NCBI GenBank assembly: GCA_905479265.1
Contig: CAJQLX010000004.1
Location: forward strand, 1 to 64,000
Source of the DNA: an uncultured Alphaproteobacteria bacterium
GTDB lineage: Bacteria > Pseudomonadota > Alphaproteobacteria > UBA7985
DNA: 64,000 nucleotides
Reading direction: 5' to 3'
The position numbers were made by a program, and so were the translations under genes. How positions within the stretch are numbered: the first letter of the stretch is position 1; every line of letters begins with the position of its first letter. This document shows positions 8,821-16,469 of the stretch, piece by piece. A model generated the notes under the pieces. The model searched no databases and was not told the origin of the DNA. It saw nothing but the letters and a program-made list of their open reading frames with translations.

Positions 8821-9429
8821 TCAGTCCATAACCATGGAAAACTGCGCCAGCAGCTTGGAAATCCCCGCTGCGTCCAAGCCCGGCGGCACTTCGAACAGCG
8901 CCTGACGCGCCGTGACCTGCTTTGGCGCAACCAAAGTTTCAACGATGTGGTAATAGCCCCGTTCGGTATAGTCATCGAACAGAATGCGCGTGCCGGGCGT
9001 GGCGTTGAGCAAGCACGTCAGAAAGCACGCCACCCGAAACCGCCCATCGACCAAAACCAATTGCGGGTCAAAATCCTGTATCCACGGTCCGGCCAAATAG
9101 TCGGGAATGGCATCGCGGCGCTCATAGGACTTGGGAAAGCCCCAGTTGCCCACGGGCCCAAGATCCACGTGCAGCAACGATGTCCGGGACCGCGCTGCCT
9201 CATCCAAGTCAGCCCAAACCCGGTCTCGCCACGCCAGCGAAGTATCCACAGCCTGAATGCGCGCTGACGTGGATTGGGCCACAGCACGGGTTGATTGCCC
9301 CATGCCATACTCCCCATAGCGCTCAACACCGCGCAGCGCGTCGAGGAACAGACCGTCGTGACCGTCAAACAGGGGCTCAGGCGCCGCTGCGAGTGGTGGT
9401 TGGAGCTGTGGTGGTGTGGGGGTCGTCAT
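8821..9429 (-). CDS. class I methyltransferase-like protein
   Basis: 202 aa. The order of elements fits a Rossmann methyltransferase-like fold: a glycine motif YGEYGMGQSTRAVA near residue 40, an acidic post-motif IQAVDTS, a strand PQLVLVDGRFRVA and a late ILFDDYTERGYYH. Related short proteins in marine alphaproteobacteria are generally left unnamed. ATG 9429 is used rather than 9474 because the extra 15 residues are hydrophilic and AGGA lies about 12 nt before 9429. Whether it binds SAM is not shown. Confidence 0.6.
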   Translation of the reverse strand: MTTPTPPQLQPPLAAAPEPLFDGHDGLFLDALRGVERYGEYGMGQSTRAVAQSTSARIQAVDTSLAWRDRVWADLDEAARSRTSLLHVDLGPVGNWGFPKSYERRDAIPDYLAGPWIQDFDPQLVLVDGRFRVACFLTCLLNATPGTRILFDDYTERGYYHIVETLVAPKQVTARQALFEVPPGLDAAGISKLLAQFSMVMD

Positions 9430-9522
9430 TGCTGTGTGGTCCTTTTGGCGCTGACAGGGAGGATGCCCATTCACAGCAGGCTACAGCATTCCATGCTTGC
9501 CGTCCCTCACCACCAAAAGAAA

Positions 9523-9553
9523 AAGCCCGGCCCCCATGATGGGAGCCGGGCTT
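9523..9553 (-). terminator. rho-independent terminator of the proteorhodopsin gene
   Basis: On the minus strand an AGCCCGGC / GCCGGGCT stem, extended past one mismatch by CCCA/TGGG, is followed by a T-rich run (TTTTTCTTTTGG, about 9512-9523). It begins 26 bp after the proteorhodopsin stop codon. Confidence 0.9.
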
Positions 9554-9578
9554 CTATAAGGCGGATAGAAGCGAACGC

Positions 9579-10286
9579 TTAAGCGCGGCTTTCGTCCGAA
9601 GTCGCAGCGGCCCAAATGACGACACCGAATGCGATCTTGTTTACAAAGTCTGCAAGGTTGTAAATCAGGTTCAACGTGCCATCGCCCTCGAGCATGCCCG
9701 CGTAACCCAAAATGTAACCCAGTGGGTAAATCGCCCAACCAACCGTTACAATCCAACGCAGTGCGTTGAATGCGGACTTGGACGCTTGAGTACCCTGAGA
9801 AGCGTTGATCTTGGATGCTTCACCCGCGAAGATTTCGTAGATGATGTAAACCCAAGCCGCTGTACCGACGATGAAACCACCCCACAGCAGGCCACCATTG
9901 GCGATGTTGGTTTCGCCAACGAAACCTGCCAACAGCATGACTACGGATGCGATGAGCAAACGCCAGAACAGAGAAGCGCCAACCACAGCAATCGCCGTCA
10001 AGATCAGGTAGAATTCTACGATCTGCAACGGAACCGTCAGCAACCAATCAACATAGCGGAATACGGTCGGGCTTTCGCCAGTTTCGACCCAAACACCGCG
10101 CATATAGAAATAGTGCAGTGCCGCAATACCCGTAACCATCGCGGCAACGGTGAGTGATGTCTTCCACTTGCCTACAGCGCGATCACGCTCGACAAAGAAG
10201 AAATAGGTCGCCGCAAGCATGGCGGCGGAAATAATCCAAAACGAGACGCCAACTGGATCGCTGGGATCTAAGCCTGTTTTCTCCAT
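9579..10286 (-). CDS. proteorhodopsin (light-driven proton pump, blue type)
   Basis: 235 aa, seven helices, no long signal peptide. All pump residues are present. Asp80 and Thr84 in RYVDWLLTVP and Glu91 in QIVEF correspond to D97, T101 and E108 of the SAR86 protein, so the motif is DTE. His58 matches H75, and Lys217 in FVNKIAFG carries retinal. Gln88 matches position 105, where Gln gives blue and Leu or Met green absorption in this family. My hand alignment puts Phe at the site equivalent to F152, so no carotenoid-antenna fenestration is expected. A textbook AAGGAGGTCC ribosome site precedes the ATG. No crt or carotene-cleavage gene is in the window. Confidence 0.97.
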   Translation of the reverse strand: MEKTGLDPSDPVGVSFWIISAAMLAATYFFFVERDRAVGKWKTSLTVAAMVTGIAALHYFYMRGVWVETGESPTVFRYVDWLLTVPLQIVEFYLILTAIAVVGASLFWRLLIASVVMLLAGFVGETNIANGGLLWGGFIVGTAAWVYIIYEIFAGEASKINASQGTQASKSAFNALRWIVTVGWAIYPLGYILGYAGMLEGDGTLNLIYNLADFVNKIAFGVVIWAAATSDESRA

Positions 10287-10621
10287 TACTGGACCTCCTT
10301 CAAAAAAACATGCGCGTGTGAAACTGAAGTATTCCTACATTTTGGCAATACACCATGACCAACTAATCGCAATTTTTTTGATATTTTCTTATCTTTTTCG
10401 TGTCGATTCTATCATTTCGGTGCTCTTTTATCCTCAAATGACCAACTATCATACATGCTAAGAGGCGAATGTTTTTCAAATATTCATATATGCGCAATTT
10501 GGTATATATCGAGAATATCCATCATTTTATGCGTTTTGGAGCGTAGGAGATGCCCAAAACGGGGTGGGTAAATGCGCCAAATTTTGTGGCGCATTCTTCA
10601 GATTGCATCATTCGATGGGTC
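10287..10621. other. AT-rich intergenic region upstream of proteorhodopsin
   Basis: About 335 bp, markedly richer in A and T than its surroundings. It must contain the leftward promoter of the proteorhodopsin gene, but I could not pick a -35/-10 pair with confidence. The part near 10571-10595 is a terminator hairpin for the next gene. No coding frame worth naming was found. Confidence 0.6.
10571..10595 (-). terminator. hairpin downstream of the small membrane protein gene
   Basis: A perfect 9-bp stem AATGCGCCA / TGGCGCATT with a 7-nt loop lies 26 bp past the stop of the leftward small gene. Only three T follow on the minus strand, so termination may be weak. Confidence 0.55.
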
Positions 10622-10819
10622 TTAGTGGAAGTACAGGACGTAGATCATCCCAATGACGCACATACACAGCACCGTGGTCGCGAAGCCCAAAATGGAGCCA
10701 AGCCGCGAAAAGGCAGTGCGCTCGGGTTCGAGTTCGTAACGCAGGTATGGGTCAGATGATGGCGACTGCCGGGGTACCCGATCGCCGTAGGATGAGTAAG
10801 TCCACTGTGGTTGTGTCAT
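10622..10819 (-). CDS. small single-helix membrane protein
   Basis: 65 aa. The N-terminal 40 residues are polar (Pro, Ser, Tyr-rich), followed by one membrane helix (GSILGFATTVLCMCVIGMIYVLYF) and a terminal His. It has a hairpin terminator downstream and an 8-bp inverted repeat just upstream, which argues for a real gene. It lies upstream of and in the same direction as proteorhodopsin, but about 335 bp of AT-rich DNA and a terminator separate them. No family recognised. Confidence 0.55.
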   Translation of the reverse strand: MTQPQWTYSSYGDRVPRQSPSSDPYLRYELEPERTAFSRLGSILGFATTVLCMCVIGMIYVLYFH

Positions 10820-10832
10820 GGCTCTAAAATTC

Positions 10833-10856
10833 GATAGTTAAAAACGGCTAACTATC
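10833..10856 (-). promoter_or_regulatory. inverted repeat upstream of small membrane protein gene
   Basis: GATAGTTA (10833-10840) and TAACTATC (10849-10856) are perfect 8-bp arms separated by 8 nt, ending 14 bp before the ATG at 10819. It could be a regulator-binding site or a 5'-leader hairpin. Confidence 0.4.
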
Positions 10857-11031
10857 CGCCCCATAACTACTATTTTGCCATTATTCTTCACATTATGGAC
10901 AATATGCGCGCCCATTTTCCCCTTTATGGCGAAGCAACACCTGCAAAACAGATAGGCTCACCCGGACAGCTACGACCTGTGAGCGCTGTCAGAGTCGGTT
11001 TGCTGCAAGGCTGTAAAACGGGACAGCCGCT

Positions 11032-12393
11032 TTACTGCCAGCGCACGTCTTGGCGCGAAAGCTCCTGCTGAATCGCAGGCATATCGGGCGCGTCGAATGA
11101 CCAATTATGCTTAATGGAGAGCGCCGCCGCGATGCCTGCACCCTGCCCTGATACAGCGCAGCACGCCATGTTTCGTGTTGCAGCGTGGGCCACTTTATCG
11201 CCGCCGGTAGAGCGCCCCGCAACCAGCAGATTGTCCACGCCCTTTGGCACCATCGACAAGAAAGGCACATGCATGTAGCGGCCCGTCGTCGGCAGAATCA
11301 GAATGCCGTAACCGTCAATGAACTCGGGATAGATGCCGATGCTGTCTTCGAATCGACCTTCGTGGCGCACATCGTCTTCGGTCATGTTGTAGAGCGCATC
11401 GATTTTGCGCGTGTCGCGGATCCCGATGCTCATGCCAAAGTTTCGCAGGCGCGCGCCCTCGCAGCCCGGCGTGTATCGCTTGAGCGCTTCGATGGCGAGC
11501 ATCGCTTGGCGACGGCCTTCGATTTCCCACTCGGTCAGGCTGTCTGGATCCGTTCCATCCACGCCCGCCAAATGGATGAGGTTCATGTAGGTCATCTCAC
11601 CGCTGTCATGTACGGCGCCCCATGTTCCGGCGATGGTGTTCAAATGCGCAGGGATCAACCCGTCTTTGATGGCTTGCTCAAAGGGTTTGCCGAGATAGGG
11701 CGAAAACATCTCGTCTTCTTTGCCTGACGTTTCAATCTGCCACTCCCCGCTCGACCAACTGCTGTACGTCGAGGGGTTCTCGCGGATCCCCTGCATAAAT
11801 TTCTGCTTGTCCACGCCAGCCATGTGAAACATGACCGAAGCGGCCTGTAGTTCTTCGATCGGCGTCGATTTCATGGGCGCGCCAGCCCTCAAAGCGACAT
11901 CCGCGTCACCGGTGGCGTCAATCACCCGCTTGGCCAAAATCGCTTCCCGCCCGGCTTTGCTTTCCACAATAACGCCCGTAATGGTGCGCCCTTCCATGAT
12001 GGGCGCAACGAACTGGCGGTGCAGCATGGGATGGATCCCGGCTTCGAGCACCAGGTTATCCGCAACGAGCTTGAAGCCCTCAGAGTCCAATTCGTAAGAC
12101 AGAGATTGGCTTTCCGGCACAGCAGCCCCGGCCGCTTTGGCCCGTTCTTCAAATTCCCAACCTATACCGCCCGCTTCGACGGTTTGCTCATGACGGTACC
12201 AGGCGAAGCCTTCGACGCCGACAACGGTGATGTTGCCGCCAAAACAACCAAACCGCTCCAACAAGGTCACGCTCACCCCTGTCCGTGCTGCCGCCAAAGC
12301 CGCAGCCAGTCCGCCGGGGCCAGAGCCGACAACTAAGACGTCCGTTTGATGAACGACAGGCGTTTCGCGCGGGGGCTCTTGAACCGTAATCAT
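11032..12393 (-). CDS. FAD-dependent oxidoreductase (FAD_oxidored family)
   Basis: 453 aa. The N-terminal FAD motif is DVLVVGSGPGGLAAALAAA, followed by LLERFGCFGGN; the middle carries RVIDATGDADVALRAGAP, and the C-terminal FAD element is NLLVAGRSTGGDKVAHAATR. It is clearly related to the protein at 222-1526 (shared SFHM/MFHMAGVD and GIRDTRKI/GVRETRKL segments). It is transcribed away from the peptide-type ABC importer at 12843, so it may act on the imported compound (inference from position). Only a weak AAAGAA ribosome site is visible. Confidence 0.85.
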   Translation of the reverse strand: MITVQEPPRETPVVHQTDVLVVGSGPGGLAAALAAARTGVSVTLLERFGCFGGNITVVGVEGFAWYRHEQTVEAGGIGWEFEERAKAAGAAVPESQSLSYELDSEGFKLVADNLVLEAGIHPMLHRQFVAPIMEGRTITGVIVESKAGREAILAKRVIDATGDADVALRAGAPMKSTPIEELQAASVMFHMAGVDKQKFMQGIRENPSTYSSWSSGEWQIETSGKEDEMFSPYLGKPFEQAIKDGLIPAHLNTIAGTWGAVHDSGEMTYMNLIHLAGVDGTDPDSLTEWEIEGRRQAMLAIEALKRYTPGCEGARLRNFGMSIGIRDTRKIDALYNMTEDDVRHEGRFEDSIGIYPEFIDGYGILILPTTGRYMHVPFLSMVPKGVDNLLVAGRSTGGDKVAHAATRNMACCAVSGQGAGIAAALSIKHNWSFDAPDMPAIQQELSRQDVRWQ

Positions 12394-12842
12394 GGCGGAA
12401 TTCTTTGCACAGGTTGATCAATCAGCAGGGAAAAGAGCACGGATCCGGGCGCAAGAACAGCCCTCGCAGACAGACCGATTTACGCGCGAAAGACACGACG
12501 CTGGTTGCCGTCAAAGACGGGTGAGCGGGATGCTTCTCACCAACCAAGCGCGCCGATGTTGAGAAATCTTCCGAAGCACATATCCAAGTTGCTCCCATAT
12601 CTTAGTATGTTTTCATTGGGCAATTAGCAGCATTGCGTTTAATGTATGGTGGCAAAATGGAATGTCACTGTCGTTTTGGCAGGATTCATCGACCACCGCT
12701 CGCACTGGGTAAGGACCGCAATGGCCAACAGCTGCGTTTGGGGTCGCCTGTCTTGGACATTCTGTTTCGGCAAACAGAAGTGTGATCCGCCAAAGTTGGG
12801 AGACTGGATCGGCTTCTGGAGACAGTAACGAAGGAGGAAACC
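12394..12842. other. divergent intergenic region (449 bp)
   Basis: This spacer separates the leftward FAD oxidoreductase from the rightward ABC operon and should hold promoters for both. A weak rightward candidate is TTGGGC (12616-12621) with TTAATG 17 bp later. Short frames inside it have no ribosome site or family resemblance, and I call no gene. Confidence 0.5.
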
Positions 12843-14450
12843 GTGAAAAAACAACTATATCTTGAGCAACAAGCAAAGATGCTCACTGAGGGTCTGATAG
12901 ACCGCCGTAAGTTCGTCATGGGCGCACTGGCCGCGGGTATCGCACTGCCGACCGCTCTGGGTCTGGCGCAAACGGCTATGGCTGCAACGCCAAAGAAAGG
13001 TGGTCGCCTGCGCTGGGGTAACTCAGCGGCAGATTCTAACGATTCCCTTGATCCTGCGACATGGCTCAGCTCATTCATGATGGCGACGGGTTGGCTCAGC
13101 GCGAACGGTCTTACCGAAGTTGGCCCCGATGGTCAGCTGATCCCCGAATTGGCTGAATCCATTGAATCCGACGACGCGCAGACTTGGATGTTCCGCCTGC
13201 GTCAGGGTGTCGAGTTCCACAATGGCAAGACGTTGACGCCTGAAGATATCATGGCGAACTTCGCCTATCATATGGCTGATGACAGCACATCGGCAGCCAA
13301 AGGCCTGCTGAGCGGGATTGCCGACATTCGTAAAGATGGCGACAACAACGTTGTGTTCGAATTGGCAGGCGCGAACGCTGACTTCCCGTTTGTTCTTTCC
13401 GATTATCACCTCGTGATCCGCCCGTCTGAAGCGGATGGCAGCCTGAACATGGCCAGCGGTCTGGGGACCGGCGGTTATATCCTCCAAGAGTTCGTACCGG
13501 GCGTTCGCACCTTTGCGACCCGGAACCCGAACTACTGGAAAGAAGGCCGCGCGCACTTTGACGAAGTTGAGATGATTGGCCTGAACGACGACGTTGCTCG
13601 TCAGACCGCTCTGATCAACGGTGACATCGATCACATGAACGGCTTGGCACCAACGAACATTCCGCTGATTGACCGCATTCCGAGCTTGGAAGTGGTTGAG
13701 GCCGCAGGCTTCGCCCACACCACCATTCCGATGCGTGTGAACGAAGTACCGTTCGACAACAACGATCTGCGGATGGCACTCAAGCTGTCGATCAACCGTC
13801 AGGAGATCATGGATAAGCTGCTGCTGGGTCACGGCACCCTGGGTAACGACCATCCGATTTCCCCGGCGCACCGTTACCACAATGGCGACTTGCCTCAGCG
13901 CGAGTTTGATCCCGAGCTGGCGGCCTTCCATTACAAGAAGTCCGGGCACAGCGGCACGCTTGAGCTTTCGACCTCTGAGACCCCGGGTCCGGGTTCAACG
14001 GATATGGCAAACCTGTTCGCGGCTTCTGCGGCGCAGGCGGGCATTGATGTTAAGGTGGTTAAAGAGCCTGAGGATGGTTACTGGTCCAACGTTTGGAACA
14101 AGAAGGCATTCTCCGTATCGGCTTGGAGTGGTCGCCCAACGGAAGATTGGATGTTCTCCGCCGCTTACACCGCAGACACCGAGTGGAACGAGACCGCTTG
14201 GACCTCTGGTGACGCAGCGGATCGCTTCAACAACGTGGTTGTTGCAGCCCGTTCTGAGCTGGACGACAACAACCGTCGTGCGATGTACTACGAAGCACAG
14301 CAGATTATTGCTGACGACGGTGGTGCCATTGTTCCGATCTTTACCAACAACATTCACGCTTCTTCCACCGCGTTGGGGCATGAAGAGACCATTGGCGGTA
14401 ACTGGGAAAACGACGGCGCACGCATGGGCGAGCGCTGGTGGTTCGCTTAA
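12843..14450 (+). CDS. ABC transporter substrate-binding protein, peptide/nickel family (SBP_bac_5), Tat-exported
   Basis: 535 aa periplasmic solute-binding protein. The N-terminus carries a twin-arginine signal (DRRKFVMGALAAG, about residues 20-32) ending at AMAA. The mature part has family-5 landmarks: GGRLRWG, the WMFRLRQGVEFHNGKTLTPEDI segment, NPNYWKEGRA and a C-terminal half ending in ERWWFA. The start is GTG with AAGGAGG just upstream. It is the first gene of a complete importer (two permeases, fused ATPase). Family-5 proteins bind di/oligopeptides but also opines, metals and other amphiphilic solutes; the ligand is open. Confidence 0.93.
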   Translation: MKKQLYLEQQAKMLTEGLIDRRKFVMGALAAGIALPTALGLAQTAMAATPKKGGRLRWGNSAADSNDSLDPATWLSSFMMATGWLSANGLTEVGPDGQLIPELAESIESDDAQTWMFRLRQGVEFHNGKTLTPEDIMANFAYHMADDSTSAAKGLLSGIADIRKDGDNNVVFELAGANADFPFVLSDYHLVIRPSEADGSLNMASGLGTGGYILQEFVPGVRTFATRNPNYWKEGRAHFDEVEMIGLNDDVARQTALINGDIDHMNGLAPTNIPLIDRIPSLEVVEAAGFAHTTIPMRVNEVPFDNNDLRMALKLSINRQEIMDKLLLGHGTLGNDHPISPAHRYHNGDLPQREFDPELAAFHYKKSGHSGTLELSTSETPGPGSTDMANLFAASAAQAGIDVKVVKEPEDGYWSNVWNKKAFSVSAWSGRPTEDWMFSAAYTADTEWNETAWTSGDAADRFNNVVVAARSELDDNNRRAMYYEAQQIIADDGGAIVPIFTNNIHASSTALGHEETIGGNWENDGARMGERWWFA

Positions 14451-14482
14451 GAACCTTCTCAATCCGTTACAGGACAACGTGC

Positions 14483-14510
14483 AATGCGGGCCTTTCAAGA
14501 GGCCCGCATT
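14483..14510 (+). ncRNA. intergenic stem-loop after the substrate-binding gene
   Basis: A perfect 11-bp stem AATGCGGGCCT / AGGCCCGCATT with a 6-nt loop lies 33 bp after the stop of the binding-protein gene. No T-run follows, so it more likely stabilises or partially terminates the upstream mRNA than fully ends it. Confidence 0.75.
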
Positions 14511-14562
14511 TCCGCCCCTGACACCAGCTTAATGCTTCTCCTAAGCACAAGGAGCTCCTTCA

Positions 14563-15534
14563 TTGTTACGGCTCGTGGAAGTCATTGGTAAGCGTCTCCT
14601 TTTGGGTTTCGTGACACTGTTTATTGTCTCGCTGCTGATCTTCAGCGCAATTTCCCTGCTGCCCGGCGACTTCGCCCAAGCGGTCCTCGGGCAATCGGCG
14701 ACCGAAGAAACCCTAGCGGCGTTCCGCAGCGGTCTTGGTTTGGATAAGCCCCTCTTCTCCCGCTATTTTGATTGGATAACCGGGGTCATGCGAGGGGACT
14801 TTGGCAGTTCGTTCTCTGGGCGAAACTCCTCGGGTTTTGACCTGTCCCGGCCCGTGCTCGAAATCATGGCACCCAAACTACGGAACACGGTCTTCCTGGC
14901 GCTGGTTACAGCGGCAGTGGCGGTGCCGCTCGCGCTGGTGCTCGGCTTGCTCACAGCGCTGTTCCGCAATTCCATCTTTGATCGTGGCGCGAATGGTTTA
15001 ACGCTGACGACGATCTCAGCGCCGGAGTTCTTCCTCGCCTACATCCTCATCATCGCCTTTGGCGGCTTTTTGCCAACAATCGCGAACGTTAAACCGGACA
15101 TGGGCGTGTTAGAGCGCTTGCGCCTCATCTCACTGCCGACAATCACGCTGACACTGGTGATTGTTGCGCACATGATGCGGATGACGCGCGCGGCGATCAT
15201 CAACTTGCTCGCCAGCCCTTATATCGAAATGGCCCGCCTGTCTGGGGCCAGTCAGACCGAAATCATCTTCCGCCACGCCCTGCCCAACGCCTGGGCCCCC
15301 ATTGCCACCGTCATCGCGTTTAACCTCGCTTATCTGGTTGTCGGTGTGGTGGTGGTTGAGGTGGTCTTTACCTATGAGGGCATTGGCAAGCTGATGGTCG
15401 ATTCCGTCGGCAGCCGGGATATTCCCGTGGTCCAAGCCTGTGCGTTGATTTTCGCAGCCACCTACATCCTGCTGAACCTGCTGGCGGACCTCGTCGGCAT
15501 TCTCACCAACCCAAGACTGTTGCACCCACGATGA
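14563..15534 (+). CDS. ABC transporter permease (DppB-like)
   Basis: 323 aa inner-membrane permease with about six helices. The N-terminus (GKRLLLGFVTLFIVSLLIFSAI) and the sequence LPGD are typical of DppB/OppB, and the coupling-helix segment MARLSGASQTEIIFRHALPNAWAP is present near residue 220. The start is TTG preceded by AAGGAG. The stop overlaps the next permease start by 4 bp (ATGA), showing translational coupling. Confidence 0.92.
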   Translation: MLRLVEVIGKRLLLGFVTLFIVSLLIFSAISLLPGDFAQAVLGQSATEETLAAFRSGLGLDKPLFSRYFDWITGVMRGDFGSSFSGRNSSGFDLSRPVLEIMAPKLRNTVFLALVTAAVAVPLALVLGLLTALFRNSIFDRGANGLTLTTISAPEFFLAYILIIAFGGFLPTIANVKPDMGVLERLRLISLPTITLTLVIVAHMMRMTRAAIINLLASPYIEMARLSGASQTEIIFRHALPNAWAPIATVIAFNLAYLVVGVVVVEVVFTYEGIGKLMVDSVGSRDIPVVQACALIFAATYILLNLLADLVGILTNPRLLHPR

Positions 15535-16469
15535 CAGAGACACAGAACCAAGCAGCACCCTCTGCCTTGAACGAAACCGCCGCGGTGCGTCTGCGCCGCA
15601 GTCGGTTCGAACGCATCCGCATCCTGCTCAGCCGCGCACCGCTCACGGCGTGGTTCGGCATGATCGTTGTCTCCCTGTACGCGATTGCCGCTGTCTTTGC
15701 GCCTTTGCTTGCGCCCTATGGCGAGGCGGAAATCTTCGCCAAAGCTGACGACATCTGGTCCAGCAAGCACTGGCTTGGTACGGATCAGATTGGCCGTGAC
15801 GTGCTCACACGCTTGGTGTACGGCGCGCGAAACACGGTGGGGATCGCCCTTGGAACGACCACGCTATCGTTCTTGATCGGCGGCGGTCTGGGTTTGATTG
15901 CGGCGATTGACCGAGGCTGGATTGATCAGATTTTCAGCCGAGGGATCGACGTGCTCATGGCCATCCCAAGCCTGATCTTCGCGCTGATGCTGCTGGCGAT
16001 TTTTGATTCATCGATCATCGGCCTGATCCTGATCATCGGCGTTCTGGATGCAACCCGTGTCTTTCGTCTGACGCGATCGGTCTCGCTGAACATTGTGGTG
16101 ATGGATTACGTTGAGGCTGCGCGCTTGCGGGGTGAAAACATGGGCTGGATCATGACGCGAGAGATCCTGCCCAACATCCTGCCCCCCCTCATTGCAGAAT
16201 TTGGGCTGCGTTTTATCTTTGTGTTCCTGACCATCGCCGCGCTGAGCTTCCTCGGCATGGGCGTACAGCCGCCGACGGCGGACTGGGGCTCGATGGTGCG
16301 CGAGAATGCGAAATGGATCACCTACGTCCCCTACTTCCCTTTCCCGGATGCCATGTACTACGCGCTTAAGCCCTTACTGCCGGCGGGTTGCATTGCTCTG
16401 TTAACCATCGCAGTGAACTTCATCGTTGATTGGTTCCTGCACGAAACCAGTGGTTTGCGCGATGTCTGA
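15531..16469 (+). CDS. ABC transporter permease (DppC-like)
   Basis: 312 aa. A soluble N-terminal tail precedes the first helix (WFGMIVVSLYAIAAVFAPLLAPYG), then the DppC hallmark HWLGTDQIGRDVLTRLVYGARNT at about residues 80-100. The coupling segment EAARLRGENMGWIMTREILPNILPP lies near residue 200. It forms the heterodimeric channel with the preceding permease and overlaps the ATPase gene by 8 bp. Confidence 0.92.
   Translation: MTETQNQAAPSALNETAAVRLRRSRFERIRILLSRAPLTAWFGMIVVSLYAIAAVFAPLLAPYGEAEIFAKADDIWSSKHWLGTDQIGRDVLTRLVYGARNTVGIALGTTTLSFLIGGGLGLIAAIDRGWIDQIFSRGIDVLMAIPSLIFALMLLAIFDSSIIGLILIIGVLDATRVFRLTRSVSLNIVVMDYVEAARLRGENMGWIMTREILPNILPPLIAEFGLRFIFVFLTIAALSFLGMGVQPPTADWGSMVRENAKWITYVPYFPFPDAMYYALKPLLPAGCIALLTIAVNFIVDWFLHETSGLRDV

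Noticed and set aside
12646-12828. Small gene in the 449-bp divergent spacer
   Set aside because: 60 codons rich in Trp and Cys with no ribosome site and no recognisable fold; it lies where promoters are expected.
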